DNA of 7,357 nucleotides from Anaerolineales bacterium (GTDB lineage: Bacteria; Chloroflexota; Anaerolineae; Promineifilales; Promineifilaceae), in NCBI GenBank assembly GCA_020432595.1, contig JAGQGA010000055.1, positions 1 to 7,357 on the forward strand. The letters run 5' to 3'. Position numbers and translations under genes: made by a program. Below the pieces are notes generated by a model that was given only the letters and a program-made list of their open reading frames with translations, made no database searches and had not been told where the DNA came from. Shown piece by piece: positions 1-5,852 of the stretch. Position 1 is the stretch's first letter. Every line of letters starts with the position of its first letter.

Positions 1-582
1 ACCCGCTACCTCACGCCCGACATTCGCCGCCGCCACTATCACGGCTTTGTGGTGGACGTGTCGGCTACAACCAATGCCAACACCAGGCTCTTGCTCATGC
101 CGCCATCGGCCCAATGGCTCCACCGCCTGATTCAACCCCGCTACGGCAATCAGCAGCTTACTAATCTACCTGCACCGTACAATGATTTAACCGTTTGGGC
201 GCATGATCCCGGTTGGGCGGCTGGCTTTTTGGGAAAAACGGCCGTTTCCCACACCCTCACCACCCTGCTTTTTGCCAACGGCGAACCAAACGGCAACATC
301 CTCTACCTCAGCCCCGACACCTGCCGCCTCACCATTGCGGCTCCTCCCGCCAGCCCAACGGAAGCCACCGTGCGCCAGTGGGTTGAGCAAACCAGCGAAA
401 TAGCCGCTTTTGTGGAGCAAAACCCACCGCTGCAAAAAGCATCCCTCACCTGGCTAGAGCGTCAACCCGCCAATACGCGCCTCTTTATTACCGCTGGCGG
501 CCTGCTGTTTGGCCTCCCGCTCCTTTTTTTTGTGTGCTGCGTGCTGCCTGTTGTGGCTGCGCTGCTGCTCATGGCAAAGTAA
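1..582 (+). CDS. 3' part of an unrecognised protein with a C-terminal membrane anchor
   Basis: The reading frame is open from the first base of the window to a TAA at 580-582, so this is the last 193 residues of a longer gene whose start lies outside. A GTG at 49 is possible as a start, but nothing supports it and the frame continues upstream (first residues TRYLTPDIRRRHYHGF). Residues about 1-155 are soluble-looking with no motif I recognise. Residues about 161-190 form a strongly hydrophobic stretch (LFITAGGLLFGLPLLFF...VVAALLLMAK) ending three residues before the stop. This suggests a tail anchor or the last transmembrane helix, with the body on one face of the membrane. It contains one AACGGCCGTT element (237-246) read as Thr-Ala-Val. 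The kinase gene starts 42 bp downstream on the same strand. The function is unknown; that it is a real coding region is supported by length, codon use and the coherent hydrophobic tail. Confidence 0.75.
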   Translation, partial: TRYLTPDIRRRHYHGFVVDVSATTNANTRLLLMPPSAQWLHRLIQPRYGNQQLTNLPAPYNDLTVWAHDPGWAAGFLGKTAVSHTLTTLLFANGEPNGNILYLSPDTCRLTIAAPPASPTEATVRQWVEQTSEIAAFVEQNPPLQKASLTWLERQPANTRLFITAGGLLFGLPLLFFVCCVLPVVAALLLMAK

Positions 583-624
583 TGCTTTCCCGCTCCATAT
601 GATGCACATTTCAATTTTTTAATC

Positions 625-1437
625 ATGAAAATCATCTCCATCGGCGAAACAACCATTGACTATTATCTGCGGCAAAATCTCACCTTTGTGGGCGGCATCT
701 CGCTCAACTTTGCCGTTCACGCCAAGCGAAGCGGCGCGGAGCAGGTGTCGCTGGTTAGCTGCGTCGGCAACGACGGCGATGAGCGGCGCGTCTTTGCGAC
801 ATTGGCGCAAGAGGGGATAGACAGTTCGCAGGTGGCGGTGGTTGCGGGCAAAACGGCCGTTTGTGCCATCGAAGTCCACGACAACGCCGACCGCATTTTC
901 CCTGAAGGGGGCTACCACCTCCACGTTCTGCGCCAGCTAACCCTCAGCGATACAACCATCGCCGCCATCTGCCAGCACGACATCATGGTCTCCATGTATC
1001 AGGGAGATTGGCCTGGCCCGCTGATTGACCAACTGCTCCACTTGCCCACCTTCACGGGCAAGCGCGTCCTTGACTTTGGCGATTGGTCAGGTGGATACAT
1101 CAAAACCGACGCGCTGCCGGCTTTATCCGCTGTCGATCTCGCCTTTATCAGCGGCGATGCAGCAACGGTTGCGGCCATGCAGCCTCTCGCCGCAACGCTG
1201 CCGGGGCTGATTGTGGTGACGCTGGGAGCGGCGGGGAGCGTGGCTTTGGCAAAAGAAGGGAAGGTGTGGCAAACGGCCGTTTCTGTCCCCACCCCCGTTG
1301 ACTCCACTGGCTGCGGCGATGCCTTCCAAGCCGCCTTCACCGTCAACTATTTCCGCGATGGCGACATTGCCAAGGCGTTAGCCAAAGGGTCAGCGCAAGC
1401 GGCTGGCGTTTTGCAACATTTTGGCGCCTTTCAGTAA
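625..1437 (+). CDS. PfkB-family sugar kinase, fructoselysine 6-kinase-like
   Basis: A 270-residue ribokinase/PfkB-fold kinase that would transfer phosphate from ATP to a sugar hydroxyl in the cytoplasm. Seen: an N-terminal strand MKIISIGETTIDYY with Asp12 in the substrate-binding position; the FVGGISLNFAVHAKRSG segment (residues 21-37), which corresponds to the first PfkB signature; and DSTGCGDAF at 226-234, the second signature, with the GxGD anion hole and Asp232 as the expected catalytic base. From memory of the family, the short length, the 'VELHDN'-like centre (here IEVHDN) and the ending AAGVLQHFGAF resemble E. coli FrlD, about 260 residues, which ends in a similar QYHGAW. That makes fructoselysine or a related glycated amino acid a reasonable substrate guess, but no FrlB deglycase or transporter is visible next to it. 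The ATG has no clear Shine-Dalgarno; the next in-frame Met is far inside the fold. It carries two AACGGCCGTT elements (852-861, 1272-1281). The PfkB family is near certain, the substrate is not. Confidence 0.9.
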   Translation: MKIISIGETTIDYYLRQNLTFVGGISLNFAVHAKRSGAEQVSLVSCVGNDGDERRVFATLAQEGIDSSQVAVVAGKTAVCAIEVHDNADRIFPEGGYHLHVLRQLTLSDTTIAAICQHDIMVSMYQGDWPGPLIDQLLHLPTFTGKRVLDFGDWSGGYIKTDALPALSAVDLAFISGDAATVAAMQPLAATLPGLIVVTLGAAGSVALAKEGKVWQTAVSVPTPVDSTGCGDAFQAAFTVNYFRDGDIAKALAKGSAQAAGVLQHFGAFQ

Positions 1438-1450
1438 CAATAAACGTCCC

Positions 1451-1479
1451 TTCCCTAAAATTCACCCCGCTCGTACAAT
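1451..1479 (+). promoter_or_regulatory. Putative promoter for the tatD-like gene, leaderless arrangement
   Basis: A TACAAT hexamer at 1474-1479 matches the -10 consensus in 5 of 6 positions. A weak -35 (TTCCCT, 1451-1456) lies 17 bp upstream. Only six bases separate the -10 from the ATG at 1486, so transcription would begin at or next to the A of the start codon. No Shine-Dalgarno is present. This fits a leaderless mRNA. Inference from sequence only. Confidence 0.5.
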
Positions 1480-1485
1480 AGCCCC

Positions 1486-2280
1486 ATGCTGCTAGATGCC
1501 CATACCCACATTGATATGTACAGCGACGAGCAATTGCCAACCATCCTTGCCGAAATCGCTCGCCACCAAATTTTCACCCTCTCCGTCTCCATTGACGTGC
1601 CATCGTACCAACGCGCCCAGCACATTGCTGCCCAGGCTCCCCATATCGTCCCCCTGTTTGGCATCCACCCCTGGGAAGCCCACCGCTATGCCGACAAGCT
1701 GCCCAGCCTGCTGCCGTTTATGACGGAAACGCCCCTTTTTGGCGAAATTGGCCTCGATTTTCACTTTTTTAAGGAGCCAACCCACCAGGCGCAGCAGCGT
1801 GCCGTGCTGGACTTTTTTCTGGATGCCGCCGCAGCGCAGCAAAAAATTGTCAATCTGCACGTGTTGGGGGCGGAAAAAGAGGTGCTAACGCAGCTTGAAA
1901 CGTTTCGTCCCCCCACCCCCATCGTTCACTGGTATTCGGGGTCGCGCTCGCTCCTTGACCGCTATCTGGCGGTCGGCACGTATTTTTCCTTTGGGGTGGA
2001 ACTGCTGTTTTCGCAACGAATTGAGGGGCTATTAACGGCCGTTCCGCCCCACCGCCTCCTCACCGAAACCGACAACCCCACCGCCTACAGCCACTTCGCC
2101 CACCAACCCGGCACCCCCAACCTACTCCCCCAAATCGTTGCCAAAATTGCCCAAGTACGGCAAATGACCGAAGCCGAAGTCGTTGAACTGGTGGCCGATA
2201 ATTTCACGCGGCTGATTGCGCCCGTGGCATCGGTTGCCAAGAAGTGGGAGGAGGCAAAAAAGAAATGGCAACGCAGATGA
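1486..2280 (+). CDS. TatD-family metal-dependent hydrolase
   Basis: A 264-residue amidohydrolase-fold protein of the TatD family, whose studied members are cytoplasmic metal-dependent DNases or phosphoesterases. The metal-site motifs appear in the expected order: DAHTHID with His6 and His8, GEIGLDF with Glu87, NLHVLGA with His125, VHWYSGS with His148, and LTETDNP with Asp196. The His125 motif (usually HSR-like) and HWYSG (usually HCFSG) are variant, as in a divergent TatD branch. The length is normal for the family. The start at 1486 is chosen because DAHTHID must sit at the N-terminus and because a -10 hexamer lies just upstream. The tail (about residues 247-264, VASVAKKWEEAKKKWQRR) is a basic amphipathic extension beyond the barrel. 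The last two codons and the stop overlap the left arm of an inverted repeat. It follows the kinase gene by 48 bp but appears to have its own promoter. The family is secure; the substrate is unknown. One AACGGCCGTT (2034-2043) encodes Thr-Ala-Val. Confidence 0.92.
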   Translation: MLLDAHTHIDMYSDEQLPTILAEIARHQIFTLSVSIDVPSYQRAQHIAAQAPHIVPLFGIHPWEAHRYADKLPSLLPFMTETPLFGEIGLDFHFFKEPTHQAQQRAVLDFFLDAAAAQQKIVNLHVLGAEKEVLTQLETFRPPTPIVHWYSGSRSLLDRYLAVGTYFSFGVELLFSQRIEGLLTAVPPHRLLTETDNPTAYSHFAHQPGTPNLLPQIVAKIAQVRQMTEAEVVELVADNFTRLIAPVASVAKKWEEAKKKWQRR

Positions 2281-2355
2281 CGCGGATCGGAATGGATTTT
2301 TACAGATTTTGTTGTTCTGATCCGCGAAAATCCGCCTTAATCCGCGTCATCCGCG
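2273..2355. repeat. Inverted repeat with 10 bp period ATCCGCG units between convergent genes
   Basis: The left arm GCAGATGACGCGGAT (2273-2287) pairs with ATCCGCGTCATCCGC (2340-2354) over 15 bp with one mismatch. An alternative perfect 8 bp pairing is CGCGGATC (2281-2288) with GATCCGCG (2319-2326). The right side consists of units starting at 2320, 2330, 2340 and 2349, each ATCCGC(G/C) plus two or three variable bases. It spans the end of the tatD-like gene and the gap before the betC stop codon. It could stop transcription from both sides, but neither strand has a good T-run after the stem. A dispersed intergenic repeat is equally likely. Confidence 0.65.
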
Positions 2356-2358
2356 CAT

Positions 2359-3894
2359 CTATTCCCCTCGCCCCAACGGGGGAAAGCGGGTTTTGGCCGC
2401 CGCTACCGTCCAATCCATGTGGTTACGCACATATTCCTGGCTGGCATCACGCGGTGGGTTGTAGTCCCATGAGGTAATCGCCCCCAGTTCCATGGCCGCA
2501 TGAACAGCGCGGCGTTGTTTCTGGCTGCGAATGACATCGCGGCGAATTTGCTCGCTGTCCCACCGCTGCGCCACTTCGGCGGCAAAGCTGGCGGCGACCT
2601 CGGCCAGTGCCGGGTCAGCGGCACGGTTGACCAACTCATTGGGGTCGTTGGCAAGATCAAAAAGCAGCGGTGGGTCGCTGTGACAATAGATGTATTTGTA
2701 GGGGCCGCGCCGAATCATGATGACGGGGTAGCCGGTCATTTCGGCGCAATATTCGCCAATGGCTTCGTCTATGGGGTCGTGCTGGCCGGTGGCGAGAGGA
2801 AGGAGAGAACGGCCGTTAATCGGACTCCCAAACTCTGGTTTCTCGCGCCCCGCCATCGCCGCAATGTCCACCATCGTCGGCAGCAAATCCAGCAACGAGC
2901 AGGCATTAACGGCCGTTCCCTGGGCAATCCCCGGCCCCGCCATCACCAGCGGCACCCGCGCCGAATGCTCAAAAAAGTTCATCTTGTACCACAGCCCCCG
3001 CTCACCCAGCATATCGCCATGGTCGGCCGTCACAATCACAATCGTGTTGTCCAGCAGTTCCGCCTCGCGCAGTGCCGCCACCAGCTCGCCAATCTTGCTA
3101 TCAAAATACGACACGTTGGCGTAATAAGCGTGACGCGCCCGGCGGGTTTCCGCTTCACTCGCCACTACCCGACTGGCCTCAATGCCATCCCGCAGCCGCC
3201 GCGAAAACGGGTCATCGGCTACGTCCGCCAGCGTTGTTGTGGGCATGTCAATCGCCGCCGGGTCATACAAATCCCACCATTTGCGCCGCGCCACATACGG
3301 GTCATGCGGATGGATAAAACTGGCAACCAGACAAAACGGCCCCGATTGGTTGCGAGCATAATCAAAAATTTTGCGCTGGGCAAAAAAGGCAACCTCATCG
3401 TCATAATCGAGCTGGAAGGTCGCCGCCGCAATTCCCGCCTCTCGCACCGACTCCATGTTGTGGTACCACTTGTCAATCCGCTCCTCGTAGTTTTCCCAAT
3501 CTGGTGTCCAGGCGTAATCGGATGGGTAGACATCGGTTGTCACCCGTTCGGCAAAGCCGTGAAGCTGGTCGGGGCCAACAAAGTGCATTTTGCCCGACAG
3601 GCAGGTTTGATAGCCCATCGTTTTGAGGTAGTGGGCAAAGGTGGGAACAGAGGCGGGGAATTCGCAAGCGTTGTCATAGGCGGCAATGTTGGTGACATAT
3701 TGGCCGGACATAAAGCTAAAGCGGGAGGGGGCGCACAGGGGCGAGTTGCAGTAGGCGGCATCAAAGCGTGTGCCGCGTGCCGCCAGTGCGTCCAGATGCG
3801 GGGTTTGCACCAGCGGGTGGCCGTAGGTGCCGGTAAATTGTGGCGCAAGTTGGTCTGCCATGATAAGCAGAATGTTGGGGGGTGTTTTACTCAT
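2359..3894 (-). CDS. betC: Choline-sulfatase
   Basis: A 511-residue type I sulfatase that hydrolyses choline-O-sulfate to choline and sulfate; choline can feed glycine betaine synthesis. Seen: NILLIMADQLAP with Asp14; CAPSR at 54-58, with Cys54 as the residue converted to formylglycine; SGKMHF with Lys102 and His104; IHPHDPY with His195 and His197; TADHGD with Asp291 and His292; Lys304. Family-specific features match choline-sulfatase rather than generic sulfatases: GPDQLHGF, TTDVYPSDYAWTPDW (Trp129), WYHNM (His145), and the C-terminal WDYNPPRDAS...YVRNHMD tail. In the Sinorhizobium meliloti enzyme the cysteine is also residue 54, and as I recall Trp129 and the C-terminal tail help bind choline and hold the tetramer. 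There is no signal peptide, so it acts in the cytoplasm and would need a formylglycine-generating system encoded elsewhere. The start is fixed by AAGGAG five bases upstream. No betA, betB, betI or choline transporter is in the window. It carries two AACGGCCGTT elements (2808-2817, 2908-2917). Confidence 0.95.
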   Translation of the reverse strand: MSKTPPNILLIMADQLAPQFTGTYGHPLVQTPHLDALAARGTRFDAAYCNSPLCAPSRFSFMSGQYVTNIAAYDNACEFPASVPTFAHYLKTMGYQTCLSGKMHFVGPDQLHGFAERVTTDVYPSDYAWTPDWENYEERIDKWYHNMESVREAGIAAATFQLDYDDEVAFFAQRKIFDYARNQSGPFCLVASFIHPHDPYVARRKWWDLYDPAAIDMPTTTLADVADDPFSRRLRDGIEASRVVASEAETRRARHAYYANVSYFDSKIGELVAALREAELLDNTIVIVTADHGDMLGERGLWYKMNFFEHSARVPLVMAGPGIAQGTAVNACSLLDLLPTMVDIAAMAGREKPEFGSPINGRSLLPLATGQHDPIDEAIGEYCAEMTGYPVIMIRRGPYKYIYCHSDPPLLFDLANDPNELVNRAADPALAEVAASFAAEVAQRWDSEQIRRDVIRSQKQRRAVHAAMELGAITSWDYNPPRDASQEYVRNHMDWTVAAAKTRFPPLGRGE

Positions 3895-3898
3895 GAAC

Positions 3899-3905
3899 TC
3901 TCCTT
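3899..3905 (-). promoter_or_regulatory. Ribosome binding site of betC
   Basis: On the minus strand AAGGAGA is read from 3905 to 3899, and the ATG begins at 3894. This is the only strong Shine-Dalgarno in front of a gene in this window, so it both fixes the betC start and sets betC apart from its neighbours. Confidence 0.8.
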
Positions 3906-3916
3906 ATGGAAATGGG

Positions 3917-3946
3917 ACGCGGACAAACACGGACGAACGCGGACAG
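3917..3946 (+). repeat. Three 10 bp tandem units ACGCGGACAA-like in the betC leader
   Basis: Units ACGCGGACAA (3917-3926), ACACGGACGA (3927-3936) and ACGCGGACAG (3937-3946) repeat with a 10 bp period. They share the CGCGGA core with the repeat at the other end of betC, in the opposite orientation. They lie in the 117 bp gap between the glycosyltransferase stop and the betC start, so they would be transcribed in the betC leader. No function is evident. Ten base pairs is close to one helical turn, so they could be stacked protein-binding sites or simply part of a dispersed repeat family. Confidence 0.6.
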
Positions 3947-3992
3947 GTTGTTGGTTGTTAATCGCGTGTTTGTTCCATTGAGTGTGGTACCT

Positions 3993-4022
3993 ATTGTATA
4001 ACCACAGCACACTACGGTACAA
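3993..4022 (-). promoter_or_regulatory. Weak candidate promoter for betC
   Basis: On the minus strand TACAAT (3998 to 3993) matches the -10 consensus at 5 of 6 positions, with TTGTAC (4022 to 4017) 18 bp upstream as a poor -35. Transcription would start near 3986 and give a leader of about 90 nt containing the 10 bp tandem units and the Shine-Dalgarno. betC could instead be co-transcribed with the glycosyltransferase gene that precedes it on the same strand. Confidence 0.35.
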
Positions 4023-5697
4023 CGTAGATGAGAATGGAATAGCCCACGCGGGCGCTGGGGGGCTGGGAGCGGAACCAGGGGAAGACATATTTTTGGTCGG
4101 GCGGCAGCGGGACTTCCCAATAGCTGTCCACGCTGATGGCATAAATGCCGGGTTCAGGCTGCTGGGTGTTGAAGGCGGGATTGCCCCATTGGGAATAAAA
4201 GCTCTGCCGGCCGACACCAGGCAGCGGTGTGTGGTTAATCCCATAGTAATTGGGGTCGGCGGTGCCAAACCAGGCCAGGTTGATGTGGTCAACGTTATTG
4301 GCAAGCATCCAGTGGCGCAGCCGCAGTAAATCTTGCCCCCAATCCACGTTGCTATCCAGCAGCACGTTGTAGCCATTTTCCGGCCCGCCGTAAAGCGGAT
4401 TAAAGTAGCTCAGATAATAAGGATGGATTTGCCAATCAACCAACAGCAGCCACCCTACCGCCAGCCAAACCACCCCCAATCTCCAATCCCCAATCCCCAA
4501 TCCCCCTACACCCCACGCCCCACGTCTGCCCAACCCCGCCATCAACAGCACCAGATACGGCAGCAGCGGCAGCAGGTGGCGGTAGCCGATGTTGAGCGAG
4601 CTTTGCATGGAGAGGAGGAAGAAGCAAACGGCCGTTCCCAGCAAAAACAACCCCTTACGCCGCATCTCCGGCCGCCACACTGCCCAGACAATGGCAATGG
4701 GCAGCAAAACCAGCAGCGGCGTGGCCGTTTTGGCGGCAAAGGCAACGGGGAAGTAGTTCCAAAAGCCGGTGTCGGAGAATTGGCCGAGGAGAAAGGCGGG
4801 AAAACGGCCGTTATTGACCAACAGCGCAATCTGCTCAATCCCAGCCCAGTAGGTGGGCATGGGGCCAGAACGGCCGTTTAGCCCCAGCAGCAGATCCGAC
4901 TGAAAGCGAAAGTTGCCCCATTCAAAGGCAAACAGCGCCCAGACCACGAAGATGGAAAGCAGGCCAGCGGTGAGAAATTGGGTGAGGCGAAAAACGGCCG
5001 TTTTTACCGTCCATCCCCCCGGATAAAGCGGCAGCAGCGCCAGCCCTGACCAAATGAGCACAAACCCCAGCACCGACATTTTGCTGCCAAACGCCAGCCC
5101 CAGCACCAGCACCGCCAGCAGCCAACGCCGCCAATCCCAGCCGGGGCGCGACCACAGCCGCCACAAGGCCCAGGTTGCCAGCAGGGAAAAGAGGGTGCCG
5201 CCTAGATCGGTGGTAGCATAACGGCCGTTGGCGATCATGTTTGGCTCAAACAGCAGCAACAAAAACGCCAGCGGAGCCGTTCGTCGCCCCCACAATTCCC
5301 GCGCAAATCGGTAGGCCGTCAACGCCAACCCCAACGTCAGAAACACAATAGGCAGCCGCGCCAAAAACACCATCCGATCCACGTCATGGTTAACCGACCA
5401 CAGCAGCAGGTCGGCAAAGGCATACCAATTGCGCGTTTCTGTCCAGCTTGGGTCATTGGTCGGCAGGGTGACATCCAGCAGCAGCAGCGGCAGGGCACTC
5501 AGGCTGTTGACCAACGGCGGGTGTTCCAGGCTAAGCCGCGCATCACCGGTGCGAAGCAGTGCCAGCCCACGGGCAATGTGGTTTTGCTCATCCATCGTGG
5601 GGCTGTCTTCCACCATGCTGGAAAGTGCCCAAAAGAAGAACAGCAGTATGAAAGGCATTAAAAGCCAAGTATGGGACATTCGGCGCAAGGTTATCAT
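4012..5697 (-). CDS. Polytopic GT-C glycosyltransferase, GT39/ArnT-like
   Basis: A 561-residue integral membrane glycosyltransferase of the GT-C type, expected to move a sugar from a polyprenyl-phosphate donor to a lipid or protein acceptor on the outer face of the cytoplasmic membrane. Seen: an N-terminal helix (about 10-28) followed by a loop with the acidic pair TMDEQNH (Asp36-Glu37), the usual catalytic-loop position in this fold; LEHPPLVN (57-64), typical of the family; a second acidic site in NGRYATTDLGG (Asp164); then about nine further hydrophobic segments up to residue 420. A soluble C-terminal part (421-561) contains LLDSNVDWGQDLLRLRHW, a motif common in bacterial members. The length is normal. 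There is no Shine-Dalgarno; a -10-like hexamer lies seven bases before the chosen ATG, and Met7 is the alternative start. A G-rich heptamer repeat interrupts the loop at residues 393-409. It contains five AACGGCCGTT elements. It is divergent from the AglD-like gene and upstream of betC on the same strand. The acceptor is unknown. Confidence 0.88.
   Translation of the reverse strand: MITLRRMSHTWLLMPFILLFFFWALSSMVEDSPTMDEQNHIARGLALLRTGDARLSLEHPPLVNSLSALPLLLLDVTLPTNDPSWTETRNWYAFADLLLWSVNHDVDRMVFLARLPIVFLTLGLALTAYRFARELWGRRTAPLAFLLLLFEPNMIANGRYATTDLGGTLFSLLATWALWRLWSRPGWDWRRWLLAVLVLGLAFGSKMSVLGFVLIWSGLALLPLYPGGWTVKTAVFRLTQFLTAGLLSIFVVWALFAFEWGNFRFQSDLLLGLNGRSGPMPTYWAGIEQIALLVNNGRFPAFLLGQFSDTGFWNYFPVAFAAKTATPLLVLLPIAIVWAVWRPEMRRKGLFLLGTAVCFFLLSMQSSLNIGYRHLLPLLPYLVLLMAGLGRRGAWGVGGLGIGDWRLGVVWLAVGWLLLVDWQIHPYYLSYFNPLYGGPENGYNVLLDSNVDWGQDLLRLRHWMLANNVDHINLAWFGTADPNYYGINHTPLPGVGRQSFYSQWGNPAFNTQQPEPGIYAISVDSYWEVPLPPDQKYVFPWFRSQPPSARVGYSILIYVVP
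4473..4521 (-). repeat. GGGGATT heptamer repeat with G-quadruplex potential, inside the glycosyltransferase gene
   Basis: Read on the minus (coding) strand, the segment has G-runs of 4, 4, 5, 4, 4, 2 and 5, separated by 2-4 bases. It includes three perfect GGGGATT units and one GGAGATT. This fits the G4 rule (four runs of at least three G with short loops) several times over, and the mRNA carries the G-rich strand. It encodes the glycine-rich stretch GAWGVGGLGIGDWRLGV (residues 393-409), a loop between two membrane helices. The unit is seven bases, so gain or loss of one unit shifts the reading frame. Confidence 0.75.
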
Positions 5698-5704
5698 GGA
5701 GGCG

Positions 5705-5732
5705 ATTATCCAAAATCATGATAGAGACGCAA
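5705..5732 (-). promoter_or_regulatory. Candidate leaderless promoter of the glycosyltransferase gene
   Basis: On the minus strand, GATAAT (5710 to 5705) matches the -10 consensus in 5 of 6 positions, and TTGCGT (5732 to 5727) lies 16 bp upstream as a partial -35. Seven bases separate the -10 from the ATG at 5697, so the message would be leaderless or nearly so. The -35 lies inside the perfect palindrome at 5725-5744, which could therefore act as an operator. Confidence 0.4.
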
Positions 5733-5744
5733 AATTTTGCGTCT
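5725..5744. repeat. Perfect 20 bp palindrome AGACGCAAAATTTTGCGTCT
   Basis: The palindrome is continuous with no spacer and is centred in the run AAAATTTT. It sits in the 155 bp gap between two divergent genes and overlaps the -35 of the minus-strand promoter candidate. A dimeric repressor site is one reading. Against this, as far as I recall, near-identical GAGACGCAAAATTTTGCGTCTC sequences are common as dispersed repeats in cyanobacterial genomes, so it may be a mobile or structural repeat instead. The half-site GAGACGCAA recurs at 5789-5797. Confidence 0.7.
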
Positions 5745-5756
5745 ACGCATCACAGC

Positions 5757-5803
5757 TTGCACCTGGAGGCACAAGAATGTTGCACTTGGAGACGCAAGAT
5801 GCT
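5757..5803 (+). repeat. Degenerate 23 bp tandem repeat, about two copies
   Basis: TTGCACCTGGAGGCACAAGA (from 5757) and TTGCACTTGGAGACGCAAGA (from 5780) agree at 17 of 20 positions and are spaced by exactly 23 bp. A third start (CTGCACC, 5802-5808) may be a remnant. Each unit is an imperfect hairpin, TTGC... pairing with ...GCAA. It lies in the same divergent intergenic region as the 20 bp palindrome, upstream of the plus-strand promoter candidate. Confidence 0.55.
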
Positions 5804-5815
5804 GCACCGCTACCA

Positions 5816-5844
5816 TTTACCTGATGGCTCATAGCGGCTACAAT
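5816..5844 (+). promoter_or_regulatory. Putative leaderless promoter of the AglD/LPG-synthase-like gene
   Basis: A -10 TACAAT (5839-5844) and a -35 TTTACC (5816-5821, 4 of 6 matches) are separated by 17 bp. The ATG at 5853 begins eight bases after the -10, and there is no Shine-Dalgarno, again pointing to a leaderless transcript. Confidence 0.5.
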
Positions 5845-5852
5845 CCCGCCCT

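Noticed and set aside
1486..2280. A Qat-type anti-phage system, because the TatD-like protein has HWYSGS and a short N-terminus like QatD-type proteins
   Set aside because: The neighbours are a PfkB kinase and a choline-sulfatase. No ATPase, QueC-like or small partner gene of a Qat system is present, so a defence role is not supported.
2273..2355. Bidirectional intrinsic terminator between the tatD-like gene and betC
   Set aside because: A stem can form, but the loop is about 52 bases and there is no T-run directly after either arm, so I list it as a repeat only.
2500..3981. Long plus-strand open frame of 493 codons opposite betC
   Set aside because: It is the antisense shadow of betC. Its product is Arg/Gly/His-rich with no coherent domain, while the opposite strand encodes a textbook sulfatase with all catalytic residues.
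5725..5803. Start of a CRISPR-like array, from the repeated GAGACGCAA and 23 bp units
   Set aside because: The units are directly adjacent with no unique spacers, they differ from each other, and no cas gene is present.
5429..5824. Plus-strand open frame of 131 codons running from the glycosyltransferase gene into the intergenic region
   Set aside because: Most of it is antisense to the glycosyltransferase start and the rest crosses the palindrome and tandem repeat. The composition is serine-rich and low in complexity.
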